Assembly (NCBI RefSeq): GCF_048060115.1
Contig: NZ_JBHMIM010000022.1
Coordinates: 33,956-97,955, forward strand
Reading direction: 5' to 3'
Length of the DNA: 64,000 nt
From: Micromonospora_E sp048060115
GTDB lineage: Bacteria; Actinomycetota; Actinomycetes; Mycobacteriales; Micromonosporaceae
The translations under genes were made by a program, and so were the position numbers. The notes below the pieces were generated by a model, which was not told where the DNA came from, ran no database searches, and saw only the letters and a program-made list of their open reading frames with translations. Below, in pieces: positions 8,612 through 17,682 of the stretch. Every line of letters begins with the position of its first letter. Position 1 is the stretch's first letter.

Positions 8612-9747
8612 GGAGTCTCCACGCGGGTCTCGGTGCCGGCACCAGGGCCCGGGTACGGGAAGGTGGCGGCCGTCAGGAAGCGTCCGTCGGTCTGCTCCAC
8701 GGTGAGTTCACCACCGTTGCCGGCCACCCGTTCCCGCAGGGTGGCCAGCCCGCGAAGCTCGGGCAGCGGAGTCAGCGGTGCGCCGTCGTTGACGACGGTG
8801 ATGCCCGAGCGGGACACGGTGATCTCCACCTGGCTGGCCTGGGCGTGTCGCAGGATGTTGGTCGTCGTTTCGCGCAGGACCTGGCCGAGGAGTTCACCAG
8901 CGCGGGGGTCGACCTCGGCTTCGCGGCGGATCCGGACCCGGATGCCGGCGGCCTCGAAGAGGTTCTTCGCGTTCTCCAGCTCGGCGGACAGGTTGAGCCG
9001 GCGCTGCGCGTAGGCCAGCTCCTTGGTCTGGTTGATGGTGTCGCTGACCAGGGCGTAGATCTCGCGCAGCTCGTTGTCCACCCGGTCGGCGTCGGTGCGG
9101 ACCAGCTTGCGGGCCAACGCGATCTTCAACTTCACCACGTGCAGGGTGTGGCCCTGGATGTCGTGCAGGTCGCTGGCGAACCGGACCCGTTCCCGGATGA
9201 CGGCCAGTTCCGCCTCACGCCTGCGGGACTCCTGCAACTCGTCGACGACGTCGTAGAACCGCTTGTTCGGAAACATCAGGCCGGTGATCACCGCGACGGC
9301 GCCGGCGGGAAGGACGACGTACTGCAGGAGGAGATCGGAGACGCCCTCGGACGACACCAGCAGCCGCGTCGCGCCCACTGCGGCGACGTAGCCGACGAGA
9401 CCGACGGCTGCCGCTGCCCGGTACCGCTTCAGGTTGGGAACGACGAGGGAGCCGACGAGGGCAAGACCGTAGGACGCCCGGGCGCTGTCGATCATCAGTA
9501 CGCCGAGGGGCCAGACGGCCGCGGTGATGATCAGGCAGACCGGAGCGAACCGGGGCAGGTCGCGCGCCGTCCACCGCTCGAAGGCCACCAGCGCCGCGAT
9601 CACGCCCGAGGCCAGGATGACGGCATCCCACCAGGTACGGGAGTCGGCCACCACCACGGCAGCCCCGCCGACCGCGAGCGGCGGGACCAGCATGATGAGG
9701 TTGAGCTTGCGCAGCCGTCGCCGCGTGGGCTCAGTGTGCTCGGGCAT
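8608..9747 (-). CDS. DesK-type sensor histidine kinase
   Basis: Predicted 379 residues. The first ~150 residues hold about five hydrophobic segments and almost no extracytoplasmic loops, typical of intramembrane sensors. The HisKA_3 phospho-acceptor motif follows (DLHDIQGHTLHVVKLKIALA), then a HATPase domain with the N-box region LRETTTNILRHAQAS. Such kinases often sense membrane state or cell-envelope-active compounds. Gene order is kinase-regulator with a divergent ABC transporter, an arrangement often linked to drug or lipid export. Confidence 0.93.
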   Translation of the reverse strand: MPEHTEPTRRRLRKLNLIMLVPPLAVGGAAVVVADSRTWWDAVILASGVIAALVAFERWTARDLPRFAPVCLIITAAVWPLGVLMIDSARASYGLALVGSLVVPNLKRYRAAAAVGLVGYVAAVGATRLLVSSEGVSDLLLQYVVLPAGAVAVITGLMFPNKRFYDVVDELQESRRREAELAVIRERVRFASDLHDIQGHTLHVVKLKIALARKLVRTDADRVDNELREIYALVSDTINQTKELAYAQRRLNLSAELENAKNLFEAAGIRVRIRREAEVDPRAGELLGQVLRETTTNILRHAQASQVEITVSRSGITVVNDGAPLTPLPELRGLATLRERVAGNGGELTVEQTDGRFLTAATFPYPGPGAGTETRVETP

Positions 9748-9881
9748 CTCCTGAGTATTCGTCCGGTTTCGGGCTGGCCACCAGTGACACTACGTCACGG
9801 TTTCACCGGCTGGAATGTCATGGCGAAGTGGTGACGTGGTCGCACTGACCGGTTGGCGCGCTGCGCGCTGGAATTGACGGC

Positions 9882-10778
9882 ATGTCCACTACCCCAGTCA
9901 TCGAGGTCGAACGCCTCAACGTTTCCTACGGCGACTTCCACGCCGTCAAGGACCTTTCCTTCCACGTACGCGGCGGGGAGCTCTACGCGCTGCTCGGCAC
10001 GAACGGTGCCGGGAAGACCTCCGCCCTGGAGACCATCGAAGGCCACCGTACGGCGACCTCAGGTGTCGTGCGGGTCTTCGGGCAGAGCCCCCGTGACCGC
10101 GCCGCCGTGCGGCCCCGGATGGGCATCATGCTGCAGGAGTCCGGATTCTCGCCGGATCTCACCGTGCAGGAATCGGTCCGGCTGATCGGGAAGCTCAGTC
10201 AGCGGGTCGACCATGTCGACCGGGTGCTCGACCTGGTCGACCTCACCGGCAAGGCCGGCACGCTGGTCGCCCAGCTCTCCGGCGGCGAGAAACGGCGGCT
10301 GGATTTCGCCACCGCCGTGTACGGGGCACCGGAGCTGATCTTCCTGGACGAGCCGACCACCGGGCTGGACATCCAGTCCCGCGACGATCTGTGGCAGGTC
10401 ATCGACAAGCTGCGCGAGGACGGTTCGACCGTCGTGCTGACCACGCACTACCTGGAAGAGGCGCAGCAGCGCGCCGACCGGATCGGTCTGATGCACCGGG
10501 GCACTCTGCGCCGGGAGGGAACCGTCGCCGAGCTGACCCGGTCCCTGCCGGCGGTGATCAGCTTCTCACTGCCGGATCAGGCAACGGCCCAGGCACCGGC
10601 GCTGCCGCTGCCGGCCGAGCACGGCGACGGCGGCGTGCTGCGCATCGAGACCCTCGACCTGCAGCGCGACCTGCACACCCTGCTGCGCTGGGCGCAGGAG
10701 CACGCCGTGGAGCTGCGTGGCCTCGAAGCCGGGCCGACCCGGCTCGACGACGTGTTCCGCGCCATCGGCAACGAATAG
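9882..10778 (+). CDS. ABC transporter ATP-binding protein
   Basis: Predicted 298 residues. Walker A (GTNGAGKTS), the signature LSGGEKRR and Walker B (LIFLDEPTTGLD) are intact, and the H-loop lies in VVLTTHYLEEA. The C-terminal ~80 residues form the extension common in DrrA/ABC-2 exporters. The 134-bp gap to the divergent kinase gene should hold both promoters and the response-regulator site. It is followed after 42 bp by its permease. Substrate unknown; drug, peptide or lipid export are the usual roles. Confidence 0.93.
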   Translation: MSTTPVIEVERLNVSYGDFHAVKDLSFHVRGGELYALLGTNGAGKTSALETIEGHRTATSGVVRVFGQSPRDRAAVRPRMGIMLQESGFSPDLTVQESVRLIGKLSQRVDHVDRVLDLVDLTGKAGTLVAQLSGGEKRRLDFATAVYGAPELIFLDEPTTGLDIQSRDDLWQVIDKLREDGSTVVLTTHYLEEAQQRADRIGLMHRGTLRREGTVAELTRSLPAVISFSLPDQATAQAPALPLPAEHGDGGVLRIETLDLQRDLHTLLRWAQEHAVELRGLEAGPTRLDDVFRAIGNE

Positions 10779-10820
10779 ACCCTCCGACCAGACACTTCTC
10801 CAGGAACGGACCGCATCGCC

Positions 10821-11540
10821 ATGCTTGCCATAGCCGCCAGTGAACTGATCCAGATCTTCCGCAACCGGCTCGTGCTGGTGACGAGTTTCATCATGCCCGT
10901 GGTGGTCAGCGGGTTCTTCATCTCCCGGCACGAGGCCTTCGCGACGCTGGGCAGCCTCGGGTACATCGCCGGGGTGGTGGTGTTCACCGTGGGCGCGTTC
11001 GGGCTCTACGCCACGACGGTGACCACGCTCGCCTCCCGCCGACAGAACCTCTTCCTCAAGAGGCTGCGTTCCACCACGGCGAGCGACCCGCAGATCCTCG
11101 CCGGACTGCTCACCCCGGCAACCGTCATCGCGCTGCTCCAGGTCACCGGGATCCTGACCGTACTGGGCGTGATCACCGGTCAGCCGGCGAACGTCCCACT
11201 GCTGGTGGCGGCCGTCGTCGCGACGTTGGCCATGTTGATCGGCCTGGGACTGGCCACGGCGGGGCTGACGAACTCACCCGAGCATGCCCAGGTGACCACG
11301 CTGCCGGTCAGTCTCGGCGTCATCGCCGTGACGAGCTGGGTGGGCATCACCGGCACCGAGAACCTCACCCTGCTCAAGCGGCTACTCCCCGGCGGCGCGG
11401 CCACCGAACTGGTCCTCGACGCCTGGAACGGTGGCGTCGCGGTGACCGATTCGCTGATCCTGCTGGCGCCCACCCTGGGCTGGGTCGTCGTCGCCGTCGC
11501 GCTGGCCGCCCGACTCTTCAGCTGGGAACCCCGCCGCTGA
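10821..11540 (+). CDS. ABC-2 type transporter permease
   Basis: Predicted 239 residues with six hydrophobic segments in the ABC-2 layout: a short N-terminal amphipathic start (ELIQIFRNRLVLV), then VVVSGFFI, LGYIAGVVVFTVGAF, VIALLQVTGILTVLGVI, VPLLVAAVVATLAMLIGLG, SLGVIAVTSWVGI and a C-terminal span ending in the EPRR tail. It partners the ATPase at 9882. The gene is convergent with the GH3 gene with 17 bp between the stops. Confidence 0.9.
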   Translation: MLAIAASELIQIFRNRLVLVTSFIMPVVVSGFFISRHEAFATLGSLGYIAGVVVFTVGAFGLYATTVTTLASRRQNLFLKRLRSTTASDPQILAGLLTPATVIALLQVTGILTVLGVITGQPANVPLLVAAVVATLAMLIGLGLATAGLTNSPEHAQVTTLPVSLGVIAVTSWVGITGTENLTLLKRLLPGGAATELVLDAWNGGVAVTDSLILLAPTLGWVVVAVALAARLFSWEPRR

Positions 11541-11557
11541 CGACACCCGCTCAGATC

Positions 11558-13312
11558 TCAGTACGTCAGCCCGTGGCCGTAGCGGAACAGCGGGTACGGG
11601 TCGTCGAACGGGGCGTCCGGCTGACCGGCGAGCACCACCTGCTGGCTGCGCGGCAGGTCGAACGGCAGCCGGCCGGCCGGGGTCGCCTGCCCGGCGAGCA
11701 CGTCGACCAGGGCCGCGTCGTCGACCCCGAAGCTGACCAGCAGCGCGGCCACGCAACCGGCGAGTTCGGTGAGCACCGCCGGCCGGTCCAGGTAGACGTC
11801 CACCACGGTGGGCACCACCGCCGAGATCGCCCGCACCCGATCCATCGTGGCCGGCGAGAACTCCAACGACCCGGCGTGGAAGTATGCCTCGATCTTGCCG
11901 GTTCGCCGCTCGAACGGGGCGGGCAGCCGCAGCACCGCCACGTCGGCCTGGTGCGGGTCGGAGACGATCGTCCAGCGTGGCGACAGGGCCGCCCGCAGCG
12001 GGCCTTCGGCGTACACCCGCAGGCCGGCGGCGAGCGGCAGCCGGGCGTGGTCACCCGGTACGGCGTTGCGCAGCAGCGTCAGGCAGGCCCGCTGGGCGGC
12101 CAGCCCGTCGGCGCGGGCCGCCGAGTTGCCGACCTCCTGCTCGGCGCGTTCCGGGTCGACGTACCGGTGCTCGAACAGCCCGAGGCGTAGCTTGTCGCGC
12201 AGGATTCGGGCGGCCGAGGCGTCGATCTGCTCCTCGGTGACCTGACCGCCACGGACCAGGTCGACCACCAGGTCCGGGCGGGCCTCGCCGCCGAACTGGT
12301 CGACCCCGGCGTGCAGTGCGGTCCGCAGCCGAGCCGCCGGGTCGAGGTGTTCGACACCCCAGGCGCGGGCCGGCCGGTGCTCGCCCCGGAAACAGGCGTC
12401 GGTCAGCACCCCCCAGTCGGCGCAGATCACCCCGGTGAAGCCGAGTTGGCGGCGCAGCAGACCGGTCACCACCTCGTGGTTGAAGGCGAACGCGACCGGC
12501 GGCAGTTCGGTGCCGACCGGCATCCCGTAGCCGAGCATCACCTGGGCGGCACCGGCCCGGACCGCCGCCACGAACGGCGCCAGGTGGGCGGCAAGGCGAC
12601 CACCCGGGTAGGCCTGCTCGGCGCCGTACCGGAAATGGGGGTCCTCGCCGGTGCGGACCGGGCCGCTGCCGGGGAAGTGCTTGACCAGCGCGGCGACGCT
12701 GCCCGGTCCGAGCTCCGGGCCTTGCAACCCGTCCAGGTACGCGACGGTCAGCCGACTGACCAGCTCCGGGTCCTCGCCGAACGTGCCCAGTACGCGTGGC
12801 CAGCGCGGCTCGGTCGCCACGTCGGCCTGTGGGTGCAGCGCGGCCCGGATGCCGACCGCCAGGTACTCGCGCCGGACGGTGTCGGCGTAGCGCCACACCA
12901 GCTCCGGATCGCCGATCGCGGCCAGCCCGAGCGGCTCCGGCCAGGTGGAGAAGACCCCGGCCAGCGCCGCCGTGTTGGGGTTGGCCGACCGGGCGTGCCG
13001 AGGGTCGGTGGAGATCGTCACCGGTACGCCGAGCCGGGTCGACGCGGCCAGGTCCTGCAGGTGGTTGTGCCAGCGGGCCAGGTCGGCGGCCGCAGCGGTG
13101 CCGACCAGGTTGACGTGGGTGATCCGCCGCTGCAGGACGAGTTCCTCGGCCGCGAGCAGTCCGGCGTCCGGGTCGGCGGCGGCCAGGGTGCCGCCCGGCC
13201 CGATGCCGATCATCGGGTGGAACAGCAGCCCCGCCTTCTCCGGCAGGCTCATCCGCGCCAGCAGTTCGTCCACCTGCTGCGGCTGCTTCGTCATGGTGGG
13301 CTGCTGGGTCAC
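11558..13312 (-). CDS. Glycoside hydrolase family 3 (beta-N-acetylhexosaminidase-like)
   Basis: Predicted 584 residues from GTG 13312 (ATG at 13294 is an alternative). The N-terminal TIM barrel shows GH3 signatures: a substrate-binding KHFPGSGPVRTG stretch and the nucleophile region VICADWGVLTD. A second alpha/beta sandwich domain follows and the protein ends in a GH3-like GLTY. There is no signal peptide, so it is probably cytoplasmic. Likely substrates are beta-linked glucosides or amino sugars. It is divergent from a glycosyltransferase gene; hydrolase plus GT1 transferase is a pairing seen where a metabolite is kept inactive by glycosylation, but nothing else here proves that. Confidence 0.88.
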   Translation of the reverse strand: MTQQPTMTKQPQQVDELLARMSLPEKAGLLFHPMIGIGPGGTLAAADPDAGLLAAEELVLQRRITHVNLVGTAAAADLARWHNHLQDLAASTRLGVPVTISTDPRHARSANPNTAALAGVFSTWPEPLGLAAIGDPELVWRYADTVRREYLAVGIRAALHPQADVATEPRWPRVLGTFGEDPELVSRLTVAYLDGLQGPELGPGSVAALVKHFPGSGPVRTGEDPHFRYGAEQAYPGGRLAAHLAPFVAAVRAGAAQVMLGYGMPVGTELPPVAFAFNHEVVTGLLRRQLGFTGVICADWGVLTDACFRGEHRPARAWGVEHLDPAARLRTALHAGVDQFGGEARPDLVVDLVRGGQVTEEQIDASAARILRDKLRLGLFEHRYVDPERAEQEVGNSAARADGLAAQRACLTLLRNAVPGDHARLPLAAGLRVYAEGPLRAALSPRWTIVSDPHQADVAVLRLPAPFERRTGKIEAYFHAGSLEFSPATMDRVRAISAVVPTVVDVYLDRPAVLTELAGCVAALLVSFGVDDAALVDVLAGQATPAGRLPFDLPRSQQVVLAGQPDAPFDDPYPLFRYGHGLTY

Positions 13313-13464
13313 CGGACCGACGGTAGTGGTCGCGGCACGGTCGGTCGGGCGCTTTGGCCGGTGACCATCGGTTTGGGTGACCGGTGCCGGGGAAACCGCA
13401 CGGCGGCACCGGTACGGGCGTGGCGGGTGGCCAGGGTGCGGGTACAGGGGGCGGGAGAGGCGCG

Positions 13465-14637
13465 ATGGCGCGACGACGGGTGCTGGTCTTCAGCATTCCC
13501 AACGAGGGGCACCTGAACATCCTCAAGCGGCTGATCCGCAGCCACCGGGCCGAGCACAGTTTCCGGCTGGTCCTGGTGGACCGGCAGACCACCGCGCCCC
13601 GACTCGGCGACCTGGCCGGGCTGACCGTTGCGGTGCCCGGCTGCGCCGCCTTTGTCAACACCCCGGCCGACCGGGTGTTCGACCGGGCGTACCGGCTGCT
13701 CGACGAGTGCCTGGCGGCGGCCCGCAGCTTCGATCCGGACCTGGTGGTGTACGACTTCTGCGCGGTGGAGGGTCATCTGGTCGCGCGGCGACTCGGCGTG
13801 CCGGCGTGGAGTTCGGTGCCGGGCCTGGTCGGGCCGATGGACGACACCGACTATCTGGGCCGCTGTCTGCGGTCGCCGGCCAACGCCGTGGCGATCGAAC
13901 ACCTGGACCGGCGGTACGGCCTAGGCGTGGACCCGGTCACCGTGGAACTCGTCTCGAACAGTCTGCACCTGCCCGGTGACCTGAACGTTCTCTGGTCGTA
14001 CCCGTCGGTGACACCGGCCGATTTCCGGACCAACCGGGCCTCGGACGGGTACCAGTTCGCCGGCTACCTCTCCGACGGCTGGCGACGGACGGACCGGCGC
14101 GGCGCGCGGCCGGTGATCTACCTGTCGTTCGGCACCGAGGTGCTGGACAACCTGTGGCACGCCGACCCGAAGCTGGTCGGTGCGTTGCGCCGGTGCGTCG
14201 CCGGGCTGGCCGGCCGCTGGGGCGGCGGCGACGTCACGGTGGTGTTCCCGACCCGGGGCCGGCGGATCCTGGACCGCTACCCGGCGAACTGGTCCGTCGA
14301 ACACGCGGTCGACCAGCAGCAGGTGCTCAGCCGGGCCGACGTGTTCGTCACCCACGGCGGCAGCAACAGCTTCCACGAGGCGATCCTGGCCCGGGTGCCG
14401 ATGGTGGTCGTGCCGTTCTTCGGCGATCAGCCGCTGGTGGCCCGGCAGGCACAGCGGCTGGGAATCGGCATCGACCTGGACGCGGGTGCCTGCACCGACC
14501 GGGACGCGCCGCACCGGCTGCTGGACGCCGGCTGCGCGGACCGGATCGCCGACGCGGTGTCGCGGGTCCTCGAGGACCGGTCCTACCGGGAGAATCTGGC
14601 CGGACTGCGGTTGTCCGCCGCGCCGCTGCCGGTCTGA
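13465..14637 (+). CDS. GT1 (macrolide/UGT-type) glycosyltransferase
   Basis: Predicted 390 residues from ATG 13465, preceded by GGGAGAGG; the open frame runs further upstream but the conserved start MARRRVLVFSIPNEGHLNIL begins here. It has the GT-B fold of the UGT superfamily: an acceptor-binding N-terminal half with the GHLN loop and a donor-binding half with FVTHGGSNSFHEAI, MVVVPFFGDQP and QRLGIG. It probably transfers a sugar from a nucleotide sugar to a small hydrophobic acceptor such as a macrolide or other polyketide. The 3' end overlaps the convergent GH15 gene by 55 bp. Confidence 0.9.
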   Translation: MARRRVLVFSIPNEGHLNILKRLIRSHRAEHSFRLVLVDRQTTAPRLGDLAGLTVAVPGCAAFVNTPADRVFDRAYRLLDECLAAARSFDPDLVVYDFCAVEGHLVARRLGVPAWSSVPGLVGPMDDTDYLGRCLRSPANAVAIEHLDRRYGLGVDPVTVELVSNSLHLPGDLNVLWSYPSVTPADFRTNRASDGYQFAGYLSDGWRRTDRRGARPVIYLSFGTEVLDNLWHADPKLVGALRRCVAGLAGRWGGGDVTVVFPTRGRRILDRYPANWSVEHAVDQQQVLSRADVFVTHGGSNSFHEAILARVPMVVVPFFGDQPLVARQAQRLGIGIDLDAGACTDRDAPHRLLDAGCADRIADAVSRVLEDRSYRENLAGLRLSAAPLPV

Positions 14638-16508
14638 CCGGCCTGGCTCGCGGTCTGACCTGTCCGGCGCGCGGCCTGTTCAGCTTGGGAGATCCGCCAC
14701 GCGGCGTTGATCAGACCAATGTGCGACAGCCCCTGCGGGAAGTTGCCGATCAGGCTGTCGTCGCTGCGCAGGACCTCCTCGGAGAGCAGGCCGAGATCGT
14801 TGGCGCAGCTGGTGACCCGGTCGAACACCTGCCGGGCCCGGTCCGGCCGGCCGGCCAGGGCGTGTGCCTGGGCCAGCCAGTAGGAGCAGATCAGGAACGC
14901 TCCCTCGTCGCCGGCACCGGTCCAACGCTGCACCAGCCCTTCGTGGCCCAACTCCTGTTCGATGACGTCCACGGTCGACACGACGCGGGGATCGGTGCCG
15001 GGCAGGAAACCCACGATCGGCATGATCAGCACCCCGGCATCGAGGTGCGATGAGCCGAACGCACCGGTGAACGCCTGCCGGTCGGGGTTCCAGCCCTCGT
15101 CGAGGATCGCGGCTCGGACGTCCTCGCGGGCCTGTCGCCAGCGGGGCAGCTCGGTGCCGGTGTCGGCGTCGAGCAGCTCGGCCAGCTGCACTGCTCGGTC
15201 CAGGGCCACCCAGCACAGCAGCTTCGAGGTGACGTAGTGCCGGTCGCCTTCACGGCCTTCCCAGATTCCGGCGTCCGGCTCGGTCCAGCGGGTCGCCGCC
15301 CGGTCGGCCAGCGACCGCAGGAAGTCGGCCGTGCCGGGGGAGATGTCGGCCAGCTGGTCCCGCATGATCCAGGCGCTGTGCAGCACTTCGCCGAGTACGT
15401 CGAGTTGCCGCTGCCGCCAGGCGTCGTTGCCGACCCGCACCGGCTGCGAGCCCTGGTAGCCGGCAAGGTGATCGAGGGTGTGTTCGGTGAGATCCCGTTC
15501 CCCGTCGACACCGAACATGACCGGTACGGGTTGTCCGACCGGCAGCTCCGTACCGTCGGCCGGGGCACCGCTGGAGTCGGCCATCCAGCCGAAGAACCGG
15601 TACGCCTCGTCGGGGCAGGCGGCCACCCACAGCGCCTGCATGGTGAAGGCACCGTCGCGCAGCCAGCCGAACCGGTAGTCCCAGTTGGCGGTGCCGCCGA
15701 GCTCCTCCGGTAGTGAGGTGGTGGCGGCGGCGACGACCGCACCGGTCGGCTGGTACGTCAACGCCTGCAGCACCAGTGCGCTGCGCCGTACCTGGTCGAG
15801 GTAGGGGCCCTGGTAGCCGCGGTGCAGCTCGTCCCAGGACCGCCAGCCGGCGATCGTGTCGGCCAACCCGGCCAACCCGGCCAACCCGGCCGGCCGGTCG
15901 GCTCTGGTGGGCTGGGCATCGGTGGGCTCGTGCCGTAGCGCGAAGCTGACGATGTCGCCGGCGGTGCGGGTGAACCGCGCGGTCACCGCTCCGTCGACGG
16001 CGACCAGCGGTACGTCGCCGGTCAGCACCAGCCGGTCGCCGCCGCCGACCAGCTCGACGGCACAGCCCTGCCCGAGCGCCCCGGTGTCCAGCCGGGTGGC
16101 TGTCGGGGTGACCATGCCGTACCTGGGGCGGGCCACCAGCTCGACGGCGACCTCCACCGTGCCGCTGATTACCTCCACCTGGCGCAGCAGTTGGTGCGGG
16201 GAGCCGAGTCCGATGCGGTGGCCGCGCTCGCCGGGACCCAGCGCGAGCGCGTCGGTGACCCGCAGCTGCCCGTCGCCGGTCCGGAAGTCGGTCTGCACCA
16301 CCATGGTTCCGTCGAGGTAGCGGCGGGTGGCGGTGTGCTCGGCGACCGGGGCGATGGACCAGTGCCCGGCCTGCGGATCGAGCAGCCGGGCGAACACGCT
16401 CGGGGCGTCGAACCGGGCCGGGCACCACCAGTCGACGGAACCCGCCAGTGAGACCAGGGCAGCACCTTGGCAGTCACTCAGCAGCCCATAGCCGGCGATA
16501 TCGGTCAT
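14583..16508 (-). CDS. Glycoside hydrolase family 15 (glucoamylase/trehalase-like)
   Basis: Predicted 641 residues. It begins with the standard bacterial GH15 start (IAGYGLLSDCQGAALVSLAGSVDWWCPARFD) carried as an N-terminal beta-sandwich, followed by an (alpha/alpha)6 barrel with NWDYRFGWLRDGAFT and a later GIWEGREG, regions that hold the catalytic acids. This subgroup includes actinobacterial trehalases and glucoamylase-like enzymes; specificity cannot be read directly. A short tandem repeat in the gene (15866-15895, CCGGCCAAC units) codes a Leu-Ala-Gly run in a linker. The C-terminal tail is Gln/Arg-rich and overlaps the glycosyltransferase gene. Confidence 0.9.
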   Translation of the reverse strand: MTDIAGYGLLSDCQGAALVSLAGSVDWWCPARFDAPSVFARLLDPQAGHWSIAPVAEHTATRRYLDGTMVVQTDFRTGDGQLRVTDALALGPGERGHRIGLGSPHQLLRQVEVISGTVEVAVELVARPRYGMVTPTATRLDTGALGQGCAVELVGGGDRLVLTGDVPLVAVDGAVTARFTRTAGDIVSFALRHEPTDAQPTRADRPAGLAGLAGLADTIAGWRSWDELHRGYQGPYLDQVRRSALVLQALTYQPTGAVVAAATTSLPEELGGTANWDYRFGWLRDGAFTMQALWVAACPDEAYRFFGWMADSSGAPADGTELPVGQPVPVMFGVDGERDLTEHTLDHLAGYQGSQPVRVGNDAWRQRQLDVLGEVLHSAWIMRDQLADISPGTADFLRSLADRAATRWTEPDAGIWEGREGDRHYVTSKLLCWVALDRAVQLAELLDADTGTELPRWRQAREDVRAAILDEGWNPDRQAFTGAFGSSHLDAGVLIMPIVGFLPGTDPRVVSTVDVIEQELGHEGLVQRWTGAGDEGAFLICSYWLAQAHALAGRPDRARQVFDRVTSCANDLGLLSEEVLRSDDSLIGNFPQGLSHIGLINAAWRISQAEQAARRTGQTASQAGQTGSGAADNRSPARFSR

Positions 16509-16595
16509 CCGGCCGGCTACCCCGCTCGGCCGTGATCATGCCATCGGGGGTGGCGGAAGGTGGGCCACCGTGTGGCGGTGCGGATCTTCGCGGCT

Positions 16596-17678
16596 TCAGG
16601 GTCCAGGCTCGGCACCGAACTGGTCGACTCGGCCGGAGCGCAGGAACACCAGGTAGTGGGTGAGGGTGCCGGCCGCGTCCAGGGTGCCGTCGGGTAGCGC
16701 GACGCGTTCGTAGCTGAGCAGCCGGCCGGTGGCGGTGTCGACCACGACCGTGTCGCGGACCGCTGCGCCGTCCATCGTCCCGGTCGCGCTGATCGCCACT
16801 CCGGAACGTCCGGCGCGGTCCAGCACCGGACCGTGGATGTACAGGTCGGCGTCGGCGAGGACACCCAGTACGGCGGCGCGTTGTAGTGGTGACAGGTCGT
16901 GGAAGCGGTAGAGGCCGACCACGGATCGCAGTACCGCCTGGGGGCCTTCGTCGAAGGGCTGTTCCTCGGCGAGCTGGCCGGCGAGGACGGTCCGGTCCTC
17001 GGCTGGATCGGCCACCGCGACCCCGAGGGCGCCCGGCTGGTAGGTGAACACGTCCGGGGTCGACTCCGGCGCGGCGGGATCGGTCCGCACCGCCTGGCCG
17101 GACCGGTCGGCGGCCCACCAGAGACGTTGGTCGTACCCGCCGATCGGCTGCCCGGTCGCGGGGTCGGCGGCCCACCACGTCTGCAGGTGCACGTACGTGT
17201 ACCGACCGGTGGACGCCGTGGCCGGCAGGGTGGCCACGTAGCGGGCGATGCTGGCGAGCTGGTGGCGGGCCGGGGTGACACCCCGCCCGGCGGTCACCGG
17301 GGCCGGCGGCCGCGAGCCGGGCTCGCCCGGTCCGGCCGAGTCGGGCCCGGTGGGCTCCGGCGCGGTCGGACCACCAATACCGTCCGGGCGTAGCGTGCCG
17401 ATCCCACCGACCAGCAACATTAGGACGGCGGCCACGGAGACCGCCGGACCCCAGCGTCCGAACCGTCGCCAGAGCGGCAGCCGGTGCTGGCGTGGCCAGC
17501 GGGACCACCATCTGGTCGTCGCGCGGCTCATCCGTCGCTCGTGGGCGATCGTGAGCAGGTGCGTGACGTCGATCTCCGGGGGTGCCGGGACCCGTCCGGG
17601 TCTGCGCAACAGTACCCGGGCGGCCAGTTGCACCATCTCGTCCCGGCGGAACTCGTCCTCTGTCCATTCGTGATCCAT
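16596..17678 (-). CDS. CU044_5270-type membrane protein, partner of the second ECF sigma factor
   Basis: Predicted 360 residues. Cytoplasmic N-terminal ~90 residues (EWTEDEFRRDEMVQLAARVLL), one membrane span (AVSVAAVLMLLVGGIGTL), a Pro-rich linker, then an extracytoplasmic domain with RYTYVHLQTWWA and a conserved end. It shares this layout with the protein at 329-1324, and is again encoded directly after an ECF sigma factor (5-bp gap), so it is the probable anti-sigma or signal receptor. Confidence 0.82.
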   Translation of the reverse strand: MDHEWTEDEFRRDEMVQLAARVLLRRPGRVPAPPEIDVTHLLTIAHERRMSRATTRWWSRWPRQHRLPLWRRFGRWGPAVSVAAVLMLLVGGIGTLRPDGIGGPTAPEPTGPDSAGPGEPGSRPPAPVTAGRGVTPARHQLASIARYVATLPATASTGRYTYVHLQTWWAADPATGQPIGGYDQRLWWAADRSGQAVRTDPAAPESTPDVFTYQPGALGVAVADPAEDRTVLAGQLAEEQPFDEGPQAVLRSVVGLYRFHDLSPLQRAAVLGVLADADLYIHGPVLDRAGRSGVAISATGTMDGAAVRDTVVVDTATGRLLSYERVALPDGTLDAAGTLTHYLVFLRSGRVDQFGAEPGP

Positions 17679-17682
17679 CGGG

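Noticed and set aside
12051..13661. 536-codon minus-strand frame over the GH3 gene
   Set aside because: Composition typical of a frame-shifted shadow; the GH3 catalytic motifs are in the other frame.
15866..15895. Tandem CCGGCCAAC units as a regulatory iteron
   Set aside because: They lie within the GH15 coding sequence and encode a Leu-Ala-Gly linker.
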